Assembly (NCBI GenBank): GCA_018333655.1
Contig: JAGXTJ010000005.1
Coordinates: 1-44,442, forward strand
DNA: 44,442 bases
Direction of reading: 5' to 3'
Source of the DNA: Bacillota bacterium
GTDB taxonomy: Bacteria > Bacillota > UBA994
Program-made: the position numbers and the translations under genes
Notes under the pieces: generated by a model
Told to the model about the DNA's origin: nothing
The model's database searches: none
What the model saw: only the letters and a program-made list of their open reading frames with translations
Shown: positions 23,796 to 33,979 of the stretch, one piece after another
How positions within the stretch are numbered: the stretch's first letter is position 1
How the letters are laid out: each line of letters begins with the position of its first letter

Positions 23796-24797
23796 TTACC
23801 CTTGCGTTACGCTCCAGACAAAGTCTCGGATCTCTGTCAGGTTTTCGCCCAGCCAAACCATGGTGTGGTGTCGACCTTGGGCTGCTTCGTCCTGCCTAGG
23901 GTCGGCCGCGCCGCTGTAGTGCTCGCTTAAACCAAAGAGACCGCGCAGTAGCTGGCAGTACCAGAGGCGGGGCATCTCTAGATAATCTGCTGGGGTGAGA
24001 TTGCCACCGACCGCCTGGTAGCCCTGTAAAATGGCCTTGGCCCAAGCGTAATTGAAGTCTTGGCCGTCAAAGCAGGTGAAGCTAATAGCGCGCATGAGCT
24101 CAAGTGAGGGGAAGGCATAGCAAGTCTGGTCGAAGTCAAGCACGCCGCTAACCTCGCCCCTCTCACCGAAGATGATGTTGTCGAGATGGTAGTCGCCATG
24201 TATGGCTTGGCGCGCTAAGTGAAAGAATTGCTCGGGGGCAACATCGAGGCTCTGCATGGCTTGGATACGATAGGTCAGGGAGTCTAGGGCGAAAATGTCG
24301 AAGGCGTCGCGATACTCCTTAGCCTGTACAACTTTGAGCAAGTCAAAAACGCGCGGTAGCGAGGCCTGGCTTCCCTTCCATAAGGTGCTGTACAGCTTGT
24401 CTGCCGTGGGGAAGTTACGCAGACTCTGGTGGATACTGCCTAGCATTTTGCCCATGCTAAGGCATTCAGCGAGGCCAAGCAGGCGGCGTGATATATTTCG
24501 GCCAGGGATAAATTTGAGCAGTAAGTAGCGTCGCTTGTCGAGGCTTAGCAAGGGCTGGTGGCCTCTCGCTGTCACCACCTGAGGAACGGGAAATCCTAAA
24601 GGGGCGAGGTAGCTGGTCACCTCTAAACCGTCCTGAATACGCTTGTCCTCTACCGCATCACTATAGACCTTCAGACAGTAGAGCAGGCCATCGACTGTGG
24701 TTATTTTATAGGTACGGTTTATACGCCCTGTGGTCAGAAGCTCTGCACAGGCGACATCGATGTGGTAGTGGTCGTGAAGCAGCTGCCGCATCTTCAT
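23796..24797 (-). CDS. APH/CotS-like phosphotransferase
   Basis: 333 residues. The kinase-like core shows AIHGDYHLDNIIFGERG (Brenner HxDxxxxN) and VLDFDQTCYAF (metal-binding Asp). The N-terminal LKVYSDAV and LLLKFIPG fit the aminoglycoside/homoserine kinase fold. In spore-formers close relatives (CotS, CotI) are coat proteins or small-molecule kinases. Substrate unknown. ATG 24797 follows AGGAGG. It lies downstream of the SpoVB gene with a 62-base gap, so the two may be co-transcribed. Confidence 0.8.
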   Translation of the reverse strand: MKMRQLLHDHYHIDVACAELLTTGRINRTYKITTVDGLLYCLKVYSDAVEDKRIQDGLEVTSYLAPLGFPVPQVVTARGHQPLLSLDKRRYLLLKFIPGRNISRRLLGLAECLSMGKMLGSIHQSLRNFPTADKLYSTLWKGSQASLPRVFDLLKVVQAKEYRDAFDIFALDSLTYRIQAMQSLDVAPEQFFHLARQAIHGDYHLDNIIFGERGEVSGVLDFDQTCYAFPSLELMRAISFTCFDGQDFNYAWAKAILQGYQAVGGNLTPADYLEMPRLWYCQLLRGLFGLSEHYSGAADPRQDEAAQGRHHTMVWLGENLTEIRDFVWSVTQG

Positions 24798-24859
24798 TCT
24801 TGGCCCTCCTGTCCTAAGTATTAAACTAGTATCTTCGCCAAATTCGTTGTAACTCCTTG

Positions 24860-26347
24860 TCAGGCGCGGTGGAGCTTGAAAATTAGGGCGAGAGGATAGA
24901 AAGAAAGCGCGATTACTACACCAGCAAGCAGGATGCGGGGCAGGCCGGCTAGCGCCAAGACATCTAGGGCGTAGAGCGTCATAAACAGAGAGACCGCCGC
25001 GGCAGTTGCCCCGCGCAGTATGATGCTCGTGGTAGCTTTTGTTCCCCCGGTCTCTTTTAGTACGGCCACCAAGCCGAGCACCGCGCCACAGGATGTACCG
25101 ACCATGATGGCAAAGACGGCCGCGGTGATGCCTAAAGAGCCATAAAAACGTGACAGTATAATGATGGTAAGGCTACTAAGTAAGGTAGATATGACTGCGT
25201 TTCGCGTTGGTAGAGCAGGCTTGCCTAGGCCTTGTAAAGTCGCGGTGGTAATGTGCTGCAGGTAGATGAGCCAGGCCACCCAGCCTAGCAGTGCGAGTAG
25301 TTGCCCTGCGGCAGGTACACCAAAGAGCAGCTGACAAAGCTCTGGGCCGACGGTGATAAAGAGGACGCTGCTTGGCATGCCAAGTAGGAGAGCATAACTT
25401 AGCCCGCGCTGAAAGCGGTGCTGTTTTTGCTTGGGGCTGGTAGAGTGGGTGCTTTCGGCCATCGCCGGCAAGAGATTGCTGGCCAGGGGGAAAGTTAGTA
25501 CCGCGGGCAGAAAGAGCACGCTTAGAGCCATGCCCGTTAGTTGCCCATATAAAACGGCCGCTTCGGTTGCAGAATAGCCCATGAAGCGGAGCGAGCGGGG
25601 GAGCAGAACATTATTAAGTGTGGAGCTAAGGGCGAGAAAGATGCGCCCAGTTGCCACCGGCAGAACCATGGCGATTAGGGGTGCCATCTGACCTGGGGCA
25701 GGGGCCTTGTGGTGCCTAGTAGCGAGTAGTGCCGAGAGCCCGATGCTGATAAGGCCCAAGAGCTCGCCGCCGGTGTAGCCGAGCGCGAGTCCCATGGCCA
25801 GGGTCTCCGGGGGTGACGACCCTAACCGGGCGATGATGGCGAGCGCAAACACGGTGTGCGCCACTTGCTCAATGAGGAGCCCTAGTGCCACAAGCGACAT
25901 AAACCGCATACCCTGGCAGAAACCGCGCAGTGCACCTGCCATAGCGATGATGGGCAAGGCAGGGATAAGGGCTAGCAGGGGTAGCAGTGTTCGTTCATCT
26001 TTGAGCAGGTCTACGGCAATGATGTGTCGACCGAAGAAGAGTATGAGCATGCTAAGAAAAGACGTGATGAGGGCCAGTAGGCACCCCGCCTTGAGAGTAG
26101 AGGTAGCACCGCTCATGCTGCCTTTTTGGCGGTGGTCGGTGACAATTTTGGCTACGCCAATGGAGATGCCGGCGGTAGCCACGGAGGCGATGCCTGTATA
26201 GAGCGGAAAGGCCATTTGGTACAGCCCTAGTGCTTCCTCTCCCACTGCTCGCACGACATAGGCGCGAAAGGCGATGCCGATGATGCGGTTACAGATTGCG
26301 GCGAGGCCGAGCACCACAGTGCCACCGATGAGCGAGTTTTGGCGCAT
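24860..26347 (-). CDS. SpoVB-type lipid/polysaccharide flippase (MATE/MVF superfamily)
   Basis: 495 residues with 12-14 hydrophobic segments. The opening NSLIGGTVVLGLAAICNRIIGIAFRAYVVRAVGEEALGLYQ and FPLYTGIASVATAGI are characteristic of SpoVB/PST flippases. In Bacillus SpoVB acts in cortex assembly in the forespore outer membrane; other paralogues serve cell wall or spore functions. ATG 26347 is preceded by AGGGGGAAG within a hairpin (26346-26373). It is divergent from the aminotransferase gene. Confidence 0.85.
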   Translation of the reverse strand: MRQNSLIGGTVVLGLAAICNRIIGIAFRAYVVRAVGEEALGLYQMAFPLYTGIASVATAGISIGVAKIVTDHRQKGSMSGATSTLKAGCLLALITSFLSMLILFFGRHIIAVDLLKDERTLLPLLALIPALPIIAMAGALRGFCQGMRFMSLVALGLLIEQVAHTVFALAIIARLGSSPPETLAMGLALGYTGGELLGLISIGLSALLATRHHKAPAPGQMAPLIAMVLPVATGRIFLALSSTLNNVLLPRSLRFMGYSATEAAVLYGQLTGMALSVLFLPAVLTFPLASNLLPAMAESTHSTSPKQKQHRFQRGLSYALLLGMPSSVLFITVGPELCQLLFGVPAAGQLLALLGWVAWLIYLQHITTATLQGLGKPALPTRNAVISTLLSSLTIIILSRFYGSLGITAAVFAIMVGTSCGAVLGLVAVLKETGGTKATTSIILRGATAAAVSLFMTLYALDVLALAGLPRILLAGVVIALSFYPLALIFKLHRA

Positions 26348-26373
26348 GTATCTTCCCCCTTGGGATGATACAT
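26346..26373 (-). promoter_or_regulatory. Hairpin that covers the SpoVB ribosome site and start codon
   Basis: ATGTATC (26346-26352) and GATACAT (26367-26373) form 7-bp arms with an inner CCC/GGG. In the mRNA this would pair the GGGGGAAG ribosome site and the ATG. It could instead be a DNA operator of dyad type. Confidence 0.4.
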
Positions 26374-26492
26374 ATGTCGCAAATTTAGGCGCATGCCTTA
26401 TCGTCAGAAATTAGCGACTAGTTTGGGTGGTAGGAGAAAGCTGTGGCCATGACGAACAAACTAGTGAGAGCATAATTAGGGGGAGTAGGCAA

Positions 26493-27668
26493 TTGAGCGA
26501 AGTCAGGTATGCTGAGAGGCTAAAGAACATGCAAGGCAATGTCATCCGTGAGATTCTTAAACTAACTCAACAGCCCGATATCATCTCGTTTGCGGGGGGC
26601 CTGCCGTCACCGGATTCGTTTCCGACAGAGATTTTGGCGGATATTGCCCGTGAGGTGATTTTAGAGCAGCGCGACGTTCTGCAGTATGGTACCACCGAGG
26701 GGTATCCTCCTCTGCGGGAGTTTATTGCGGAATGGGTCAAAGACATTGGTATTAACGCTACCGTCGATGAAGTGATTATTACTTCGGGTTCGCAACAGGG
26801 TATTGATCTTATCTCTAAGGCGATGATAGATGCAGGGGATACAGCAGTTATGGAAAGCCCCACCTACTTAGCGGCCATTCAGATTCTAAAAACGTACCAG
26901 GCGAACTTCTCTGTCGCTCATGGCGACCATGAGGGGGTTTGGGTCGACGAATTAGAACATATTATTGCCCGGGAAAACCCCAAGCTAGCCTACCTCGTGC
27001 CTACCTTTCAAAACCCTACGGGCATAACTCTGAACAAGCCGCGTCGGCAAGCTATTGGCGCCATGCTGGCGCGCCATAATACCCTGCTCGTTGAGGATGA
27101 CCCCTATGGGCGCCTGTCCTTTACCGGAGAAATTATGCCGGCCATTAAGTCCTTCGACGTAAGTGACCGCGTGATCTACTTGGGGAGCTTCTCGAAGATT
27201 ATCTCGCCAGGCTTACGCCTTGGTTTTGCCGTGGGAGAAAAGTCGATTCTGCGCAAAATGGTCATTGGCAAGCAGGGGACAGATGTGCACACCAACAATT
27301 TAGCGCAGGCCATGGTCTATGAGTTCTGTCGTCGCGGACATCTAGTGCCACATATAGAGAGTATTCGACAACGGTACAGTGAGAAACTGAGGGTGATGCA
27401 GGATTGTTTAAGACTGCTACCCGCGGAAATTAAGTGGACCAAGCCTACAGGGGGACTCTTTATCTGGGGTGAGCTGCCGCAGGGCATGGACGCGGCCAAG
27501 CTCTTGGTGGCGGCTGTGAAAGAGAAAGTGGCCTTTATTCCGGGCGAAAGCTTCTATGTTGAGGGTGGCCACAAGAGCACCCTGCGCGTTAACTTTAGCA
27601 ACGCCACTCCGGACAATATACGAGAAGGTTTTAAGCGCCTGGCGCGGGCCCTAGAGAATTATGAGTAG
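26493..27668 (+). CDS. PLP-dependent aminotransferase (2-aminoadipate/AspC-like, fold I)
   Basis: 391 residues. ISFAGGLPSPDSFP and LQYGTTEGYPPLREFIAEW are typical of the LysN/MocR-related class I/II aminotransferases. The PLP lysine is in YLGSFSKIISPGLRLGF, with YLVPTFQNPTGI and EDDPYG before it. RVNFSNATPDNI binds the substrate carboxylate by its Arg. It transfers amino groups between an amino acid and a 2-oxo acid; substrate not known. The start is TTG 26493 with AGGGGGAG at eight bases. Positions upstream lack a ribosome site. Confidence 0.88.
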   Translation: MSEVRYAERLKNMQGNVIREILKLTQQPDIISFAGGLPSPDSFPTEILADIAREVILEQRDVLQYGTTEGYPPLREFIAEWVKDIGINATVDEVIITSGSQQGIDLISKAMIDAGDTAVMESPTYLAAIQILKTYQANFSVAHGDHEGVWVDELEHIIARENPKLAYLVPTFQNPTGITLNKPRRQAIGAMLARHNTLLVEDDPYGRLSFTGEIMPAIKSFDVSDRVIYLGSFSKIISPGLRLGFAVGEKSILRKMVIGKQGTDVHTNNLAQAMVYEFCRRGHLVPHIESIRQRYSEKLRVMQDCLRLLPAEIKWTKPTGGLFIWGELPQGMDAAKLLVAAVKEKVAFIPGESFYVEGGHKSTLRVNFSNATPDNIREGFKRLARALENYE

Positions 27669-27698
27669 TATGAATAGCCGGCAGGGGAAAGAAAGACC

Positions 27699-29363
27699 AT
27701 GAAGGCAGTGCTACTCGCGGTTAATGCGAGTTTTTCGCACACTAGTTTGGCTGCTCGCTACCTTGCTGCCGCCTGTGTGGAGCAAGGGCTGCCGCTTAGC
27801 CTTGTGGAAAGCAACATAAACGAGCGGGCGGAAGTAATTACCGCCCGTCTCGTGAAGGAAGAGCCCGCTATCTTGCTGTGCTCGGTCTACATTTGGAACC
27901 GCCGGCTAGTAGAGGATATCTGCACACGCCTCTGCACCATGTATCCGCAAATAACGATCGTCTGGGGTGGCCCGGAAGTTAACGGCAGTTTAGAGGACAT
28001 GTTCTCTAGGCTGCCCTTTCTCACTTACCTGTGTCAGGGTGAAGGCGAAGAGGTCTTGCCTGCGCTACTAGCGGCGCTATGGGCGGGAAGGGAGCCTAGT
28101 GGCGTGGGTATCAGCAGTAGGCAGAGTCACAGGGGGGCTAGCGCTAAAGTCGCCAGTCTTGATACTCTGCCTGACCCCTACGAAAATGAGGCGATTCTCT
28201 CGCCCGTAAAGATACACTATTTTGAGAGCAGCCGTGGCTGCCCCTATAGTTGTGCGTACTGCCTTTCGGCGCGAGAAGAAGGGGTGCGCTATATGTCGCT
28301 AGGCCTTGCCAAGGCTAGACTAGCTGCCTTGAGTACTAAGGTGAAACTTATTAAGTTCGTCGATCGCACCTTTAACGCCGACCCCGCACGTGCGCGCGAA
28401 TTATGGCAGTACCTGCTCAACTTGCCGGGGGACTGCCGCTTTCACTTTGAGATTTGTGCCCATCTCTTGACAGAGCAGGATTTTGCCCTCTTGGACGACC
28501 CTAGGGCTACCCGCTTTCAGTTTGAGGTGGGCTTGCAGTCCACCTTGCCGTCAGCCTTGACCGCGATAAATCGGCCCATGAGGCCTGACCTCGTACTGGC
28601 CAAGGTAGAGAGGCTCGTGGCACAGGTGAAAGTCGAGGTGCATCTAGACCTTATCGCGGGGCTGCCTAGCGAGGGCAAGAGCGAATTTTTGGGGTCGCTA
28701 AACGCTGCTATGGCGGCACGACCACACCGTTTGCATCTTGGTTTTTTAAAGATACTTCCCGGTACGACCCTATCTGCTCTTAAGGATAACCATGGCTACG
28801 GGATTTTGCCGTATGCGCCATACGAGGTATTGCGAACCCCCGTCATGTCCCCGCGTGATTTTGCCGAACTTAAGGAGCTAGAGAGAGCACTCGAGCGTTT
28901 TTACAATGGGCGAGGCTCGACTGCTGCCTTGAGCTACGCTTTACAGTTTTTGCCGCCGAGTGCGCTCTTGGCGAAGTTAGCCTTGTCCGGCGAGGGGTTA
29001 GTGGAAGAAAAGCTGTACTTGGCCCTCTGTGGCGACGTACCGGAGCCCGAGCTTCTGCGCGAGTTATGCCGGTTTGATTTCTTAGCCTTAGAGCCGCATC
29101 GACAATTGCCGCCCTCCCTCGCCTCTGGGGGGGGCGAAGAAGGGCGACTATTGCGCGAGATTATATATGGGGACATAGAGCAATTATGGCGCCTTTTGCC
29201 TAAGTCGAGGGGAGAGAAACCAGGGTCCATACTGCGTAGTCTCCGCCTTGGCCTATTTGGCCAGCAAACCATGGAGCATCTCGGCTTTGCAGCGAGTAAT
29301 GCCTTTATTTTTGACCACTCGAGGCCGGTTTCAGAGCGAACGACCCCGCTTACCGTGACGTAG
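27699..29363 (+). CDS. B12-binding radical SAM protein (DUF4080 type)
   Basis: 554 residues. The N-terminal cobalamin-binding-like domain (KAVLLAVNASFSHTSLAARYL, LLCSVYIWN, IVWGGPEVN) is followed by a radical SAM core with the iron-sulfur motif SRGCPYSCAYCLSAREEG (CxxxCxxC near 181-188), RFHFEICAHLL and FEVGLQST. The last third matches the DUF4080 C-terminal region. Relatives act in methylation or ring chemistry; the substrate is unknown. ATG 27699 follows GGGGA, and the gene is 30 bases after the aminotransferase gene. Confidence 0.88.
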   Translation: MKAVLLAVNASFSHTSLAARYLAAACVEQGLPLSLVESNINERAEVITARLVKEEPAILLCSVYIWNRRLVEDICTRLCTMYPQITIVWGGPEVNGSLEDMFSRLPFLTYLCQGEGEEVLPALLAALWAGREPSGVGISSRQSHRGASAKVASLDTLPDPYENEAILSPVKIHYFESSRGCPYSCAYCLSAREEGVRYMSLGLAKARLAALSTKVKLIKFVDRTFNADPARARELWQYLLNLPGDCRFHFEICAHLLTEQDFALLDDPRATRFQFEVGLQSTLPSALTAINRPMRPDLVLAKVERLVAQVKVEVHLDLIAGLPSEGKSEFLGSLNAAMAARPHRLHLGFLKILPGTTLSALKDNHGYGILPYAPYEVLRTPVMSPRDFAELKELERALERFYNGRGSTAALSYALQFLPPSALLAKLALSGEGLVEEKLYLALCGDVPEPELLRELCRFDFLALEPHRQLPPSLASGGGEEGRLLREIIYGDIEQLWRLLPKSRGEKPGSILRSLRLGLFGQQTMEHLGFAASNAFIFDHSRPVSERTTPLTVT

Positions 29364-29375
29364 GCTTGACTGCCC

Positions 29376-31847
29376 TTACTCCGGTTTTATATTGACCCGG
29401 CGCAGCAGGTTGGCGTTGATAACGACAGTGAGAGAGCTCATGGCCATGGCTACTTCGGCGATGACGGGATGCAGCAGGCCGAGAACGGCGAGCGGAATGG
29501 CGACTAAGTTGTAAATAAAGGCCCAGAAGAGATTTTGGCGGATTTTGCGGAAGGTAGCGCGCGAAAGCTTGATGGCGCTGATCACGGCCCCGAGGTTGCC
29601 CCGCACTATGGTCACGTCCGAGGCCTCAATGGCGATATCCGTACCGGTACCAATAGCGATGCCAACATCAGCTTGCGTGAGGGCAGGGGCGTCGTTAATG
29701 CCATCGCCCACCATGGCCACAGTCTTGCCCGCGCTTTGCAGTGACTTGATGGCTTGTACTTTACCCTCAGGGAGCACCTCGGCGAGGATGTCCTCTATAC
29801 CTACGGCGCGCCCAATAGTTAAGGCTGTACGGCGGTTGTCTCCGGTTATCATGACTGGGGTCAACCCCATTTTTTTGAGTTCTTTAATGGCCGCGATGGA
29901 GTCTTCTTTTAGTGTGTCGGCCACGGCGATGGCACCGAGTAGCTTACTTTCCCAGGCGACTAGCATTACGGTTTTGCCCTGTGATTCGAGGCTCGCGACT
30001 GTGTCTTCTAGTTGTGCGGGGTCGATGCCGTGTTCGAGCATCAACTTGCGGCTGCCTACCAAGGCCAACTTGCCTTCTACTTGGGCCACTACGCCGCGAC
30101 CTGTCAGTGAGGAGAACTGCTCGGTAGGTCTAAGTCGTAGGCCCTCGGCCTGGCCTCGCTTGACGATGGCCTTGCCTAGGGGGTGCTCAGAGCCTGCTTC
30201 CACGCTGGCAGCTACTTCGAGCAGCTCGACTTCGGTGCCGTGTAAGGCGTGTAAGTCGGTAACATCTGGCTTGCCCTTCGTTATGGTGCCGGTTTTGTCA
30301 AAGACGATGGTCTTTACATACTGCAGTGTTTGTATGGCGTCACCACGCCTAATGAGGATGCCATTTTCGGCGCCGATACCGCTGCCCACCATTAGGGCGG
30401 TGGGGGTGGCTAAGCCCATAGCGCATGGGCAGGCGATGACCAGCACAGCCACGGTAGCCACCATGGCCAAGGTGAGGGGGGTGAGGTGGGGGTTGACCCA
30501 GGGGATGAAGGGTTTAGCCATTTCAAGCACTACTCCGAGTTCCTGGGGCCAGATTAGCCAGATAGCGGCGGTAAAGACGGCTAGACCCACGACGATAGGC
30601 ACAAAGACGGCGGTTACTTTGTCGGCGAACTCTTGAATGGGTACCTTGGTGCTTTGGGCTTCTTCTACTAATTTAATGACTTGGGCGAGAAAGGTGTCTT
30701 TGCCGACGCGCGTTGCTTCGGCGTAAAGAATGCCTTCTTGATTCACCGTAGCGCCAATCAGCTCGTCGCCTACGCCCTTGCGCACGGGGAGCGACTCGCC
30801 AGTGGCCATAGATTCATCGACGCTGCTTTCGCCCCTAATGACTTTGCCGTCAGTAGGTGTTTTTTGCCCGGGGCGGACGACATAGACATCGCCCACGCGA
30901 ACCTGCTGCAGGGGGACTTCTCTTTCTTCGCCATTGACAAGGAGGGTGGCGGTCTTGGCCTCAAGCTGCAGCAGGCGCTTAATAGCTTGCGAGGCTCTGC
31001 CGCGGGCCTTGGCTTCTAGGTAGCGACCCGTAAGGTGGAAAGCCATAATCATGGCGGCCACGCCGGCGTAGTTCTCGACATGCAGAGTAAAAGTGGCAAA
31101 GCCACTGCCAAAGGCGGCCAAGGTGCCGAGCGCAATGAGGGCGTCCATGTTGGGGGAGAGTATCTTAATGGCCTTCCACGCCGACTTGTAGGTGGGCAGG
31201 CCCGCCCAAAAAAGCACGGGTGCAGCTAGGACAATCATGCCGATGTTGTATATCTCTTTGCTCGGCCACATTTTATCCATGGCGTGGCCGCCGGCGAACA
31301 TGGACGGGAGCATCCAGATAATGATGGGCAGCGTAAAAGCCCAGGAAACCCACATGCGGAGAGCAGCCGTGGCTTGACGCTTTTGGTCGTCATCCTCTGC
31401 CGGCTTGGTGTCTTCATCGAGGGTGGCTTCGTAGCCTAATTTCGTGATGCGGTCAAGCAAGTCGTGCGGAGCTAGTACGGCAGGGTCGTAAGTTACCACT
31501 GCTTTTTCTGTGGCTAGGTTGACCGCGGCAGAAAACACACCCGCCGTCTTTTTTAGGCCGTTTTCAACTCGGCTAGAGCAGGCAGCACAAGTCATGCCCG
31601 AGATAACAAGGGTTAGCGTGTCTCTCTTTTCGCTGATGCCGTAGCCCATTTTTTCGATTTTATCTTTAAAGACTTGGGGGTCGATTTTGCTGGCGTCAAA
31701 GACGATGGCCGCCGTTTCTGTCGCCAAGTTGAGCGTGACCTCGTGCACACCCTCCACTCTTTTAAGGACTTTTTCGATCTTGCTGGTGCAGGCGGCACAG
31801 GTCATGCCGGTAATTTTGAGAGAAACCTTAGACAGGGAACTTTCCAT
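29376..31847 (-). CDS. copA: Copper-exporting P-type ATPase CopA
   Basis: About 823 residues with two N-terminal heavy-metal domains ([12 protein letters not shown] near 12 and [12 protein letters not shown] near 80). Transmembrane CPC motif [15 protein letters not shown], phosphorylation site [21 protein letters not shown] and [19 protein letters not shown] complete the PIB-1 copper pump. It exports Cu(I). The GTG at 31856 is inside the GGAAGGTG ribosome site, so ATG 31847 is preferred. A CsoR-type operator and promoter lie immediately upstream. No csoR or copZ gene is in the window. Confidence 0.95.
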   Translation of the reverse strand: MESSLSKVSLKITGMTCAACTSKIEKVLKRVEGVHEVTLNLATETAAIVFDASKIDPQVFKDKIEKMGYGISEKRDTLTLVISGMTCAACSSRVENGLKKTAGVFSAAVNLATEKAVVTYDPAVLAPHDLLDRITKLGYEATLDEDTKPAEDDDQKRQATAALRMWVSWAFTLPIIIWMLPSMFAGGHAMDKMWPSKEIYNIGMIVLAAPVLFWAGLPTYKSAWKAIKILSPNMDALIALGTLAAFGSGFATFTLHVENYAGVAAMIMAFHLTGRYLEAKARGRASQAIKRLLQLEAKTATLLVNGEEREVPLQQVRVGDVYVVRPGQKTPTDGKVIRGESSVDESMATGESLPVRKGVGDELIGATVNQEGILYAEATRVGKDTFLAQVIKLVEEAQSTKVPIQEFADKVTAVFVPIVVGLAVFTAAIWLIWPQELGVVLEMAKPFIPWVNPHLTPLTLAMVATVAVLVIACPCAMGLATPTALMVGSGIGAENGILIRRGDAIQTLQYVKTIVFDKTGTITKGKPDVTDLHALHGTEVELLEVAASVEAGSEHPLGKAIVKRGQAEGLRLRPTEQFSSLTGRGVVAQVEGKLALVGSRKLMLEHGIDPAQLEDTVASLESQGKTVMLVAWESKLLGAIAVADTLKEDSIAAIKELKKMGLTPVMITGDNRRTALTIGRAVGIEDILAEVLPEGKVQAIKSLQSAGKTVAMVGDGINDAPALTQADVGIAIGTGTDIAIEASDVTIVRGNLGAVISAIKLSRATFRKIRQNLFWAFIYNLVAIPLAVLGLLHPVIAEVAMAMSSLTVVINANLLRRVNIKPE

Positions 31848-31874
31848 GCGGATCACCTTCCATTTGCGTAGTCT

Positions 31875-31897
31875 AGTATACCCCCACTGGGTATACT
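31875..31897 (-). promoter_or_regulatory. CsoR/Cop-type copper operator
   Basis: Perfect inverted repeat AGTATACCC, five-base spacer, GGGTATACT. It lies right after the -10 region of copA, where a bound repressor would block transcription; copper would relieve it. Assigned by resemblance to Gram-positive CsoR sites. Confidence 0.7.
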
Positions 31898-31900
31898 ACA

Positions 31901-31929
31901 ACTTTATCACTGGTCTTGCCTCGAGTCAA
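31901..31929 (-). promoter_or_regulatory. copA promoter
   Basis: On the minus strand: TTGACT (31929-31924), 17-bp spacer, TAAAGT (31906-31901). The start point falls within the operator. Confidence 0.65.
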
Positions 31930-31979
31930 CAACACGCCGTGAAATTTGTTTGCACGGCAATGGCAATAGGAAAAAAAAG

Positions 31980-31998
31980 AGAGTGCCCGAAGCACTCT
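31980..31998 (-). terminator. Second (distal) terminator of typA
   Basis: AGAGTGC/GCACTCT hairpin flanked by A- and T-runs. It is the paralogous copy of the hairpin at 32050. Confidence 0.75.
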
Positions 31999-32049
31999 TT
32001 TTTGGCCTAAGCGAGATTTGCAACATAGTTGCATGACAATAGAAAAAAA

Positions 32050-32068
32050 AGAGTGCTTGCAGCACTCT
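32050..32068 (-). terminator. Proximal terminator of typA (overlaps its stop codon)
   Basis: AGAGTGCT, three bases, AGCACTCT, followed on the minus strand by eight T. The TAG of typA (32067-32069) overlaps the first arm. Confidence 0.8.
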
Positions 32069-33890
32069 AATTTGGTGTGAGCAAGTCTTGTTGCTTTTTG
32101 ATTTGGCGCAGGCGCTCTTGGCGGCTCAATACACGCTTACGCAGGCGAATGCTCTGGGGAGTCACTTCGACTAATTCGTCGTCGGCAATGTATTCGAGGG
32201 CGCGGTCAAGCCCCATATCACGCGGGGGTGTCAAGCGAATGGCGTCGTCAGCGGCGCTTGAGCGTATATTGGTGAGTTGCTTGCGCTTGCACACATTTAC
32301 ATCGAGGTCGCTCGCGCGTGAAGATTCACCGATAACCATGCCTTCGTAGACTTTTACGCCTGCTCCAATAAAGAGTACCCCGCGCTCCTCGGCGTTCTGC
32401 AGGCCGTAGGCAGTGGCTTCGCCCTCGTCATAGGCTAGGAGTACGCCACTTGGACGCCCCGGAATATCGCCCCTGTAGGGGCCGTAGCCGTCAAATAGAG
32501 AGTTCATAACGCCGTAGCCCCGCGTGTCGGTGAGTAAGTCATTGCGAAAACCGAGCAGCGCGCGCGAGGTGATTTCGAACTCGAGGCGCACCGAGCCGGT
32601 AGCCGTATGCTCCATGTTGACCATGCGCGCCTTACGGGCACCAAGTTTCTCCATGACAACGCCTGTGTACTGCTCCGGTACATCTACAGTGAGTATTTCC
32701 ACTGGCTCCATGAGCTCGCCATCGATGCGGCGGAAGATAACCCGCGGTCGCGACACCGCGAATTCATAGCCTTGACGGCGCATAGTCTCAATGAGGATGG
32801 CCAAATGCAGCTCGCCCCGTCCGGAGACATGAAAGACATCAGGGGAGGCGCCTTCTTCTATGCGCATGCTGACATTGGTCAGCCCTTCTTTAAAGAGGCG
32901 GTCTCTAAGGTGGCGCGAGGTGACAAACTGCCCCTCACGACCAGCGAAAGGACTGTCATTAATCATAAAATCCATGGTTACAGTCGGCTCATCTACCGCC
33001 ATAAAGGGCAGAGCCTCGGGGCAGTCGAGCGCGGTTATGGTGTCGCCTAGGCCGACATCGGCGAGCCCGGCCATGGCCACAATGTCTCCGACTTCGGCTT
33101 CAGGATGCTCAGTGCGCTTTAGTCCCATGTACTGGTAGAGACGAGCGATTTTGCCCTGAACGATACTTTGGTCAGCCTTGACCACGGCTACGGTCTGCGA
33201 GGCTAAGACCTTGCCACGGGCAATGCGGCCGATGGCGATGCGACCGAGGTAGTCATCCCAATCAAGGGTAGTTACCGACATCTGAAAAGGCCCGTCGGAG
33301 TCGCCGCTTGGGGCTGGCACTTTCTCTAGGATGGTCTCGAAGAGGGGGGCGAGGTCAACCCCTGGGTCGTCGAGCTTGTACTTAGCGATACCAGCCCGCG
33401 ATGAGGCAAAGAGCACGGGAAAATCAAGCTGGTCTTCACTCGCGCCTAGCTCAATAAAGAGATCGAGGCACTTATCTAGAATTTCGAGGGGCTGGGCGTC
33501 GCCACGGTCGATTTTATTGATGACCACGATGGGCTGCAAGTTCTGGGCGAGGGCTTTGCGTAGGACATACTTGGTTTGCGCTAAGGGGCCCTCTGCGGCG
33601 TCGACTAAGAGCAGCACGCCATCGACCGTACTCAAAGTACGCTCGACTTCGCCGCCGAAATCGGCATGTCCAGGGGTATCCACTATATTAATCTTGGTCC
33701 CCTTGTAGAAAACACCCGTGTTTTTGGCCATGATGGTGATGCCTCGCTCGCGCTCTAGGTCCATCGAGTCCATGACTCTCTCCTGCACATGCTCCTTGAC
33801 ATGGAAAATATGGCTCTGCTTGAGCATGGCATCTACTAAAGTGGTCTTCCCATGGTCAACATGGGCTATAATCGCTATATTTCTTTTCAC
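32067..33890 (-). CDS. typA: Ribosome-associated GTPase TypA/BipA
   Basis: 607 residues. IAIIAHVDHGKTTLVDAML (G1), RERGITIMAKN (G2), VDTPGHADFGGEVE (G3), VVINKIDRGDAQP (G4, NKID) and the SSRAGIA G5 area are all present, then EF-G-like domains and the TypA C-terminal domain (GRGELHLAILIETMRR). It aids 50S assembly and stress or cold adaptation. GTG 33890 follows AGGAG at eight bases. Two tandem terminators follow. Confidence 0.97.
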   Translation of the reverse strand: MKRNIAIIAHVDHGKTTLVDAMLKQSHIFHVKEHVQERVMDSMDLERERGITIMAKNTGVFYKGTKINIVDTPGHADFGGEVERTLSTVDGVLLLVDAAEGPLAQTKYVLRKALAQNLQPIVVINKIDRGDAQPLEILDKCLDLFIELGASEDQLDFPVLFASSRAGIAKYKLDDPGVDLAPLFETILEKVPAPSGDSDGPFQMSVTTLDWDDYLGRIAIGRIARGKVLASQTVAVVKADQSIVQGKIARLYQYMGLKRTEHPEAEVGDIVAMAGLADVGLGDTITALDCPEALPFMAVDEPTVTMDFMINDSPFAGREGQFVTSRHLRDRLFKEGLTNVSMRIEEGASPDVFHVSGRGELHLAILIETMRRQGYEFAVSRPRVIFRRIDGELMEPVEILTVDVPEQYTGVVMEKLGARKARMVNMEHTATGSVRLEFEITSRALLGFRNDLLTDTRGYGVMNSLFDGYGPYRGDIPGRPSGVLLAYDEGEATAYGLQNAEERGVLFIGAGVKVYEGMVIGESSRASDLDVNVCKRKQLTNIRSSAADDAIRLTPPRDMGLDRALEYIADDELVEVTPQSIRLRKRVLSRQERLRQIKKQQDLLTPN

Positions 33891-33979
33891 TTCTCAGGCT
33901 CCTTTGTTGTACTTAGACAAAGAATTATAGCCTAGTTTAACATGGAGAGTCAAATTAATTTGCGGCCACAAAATGCAAA

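Noticed and set aside
29545-30636. 363-codon plus-strand frame
   Set aside because: It is antisense to copA, whose motifs are complete, so the frame is a coding shadow.
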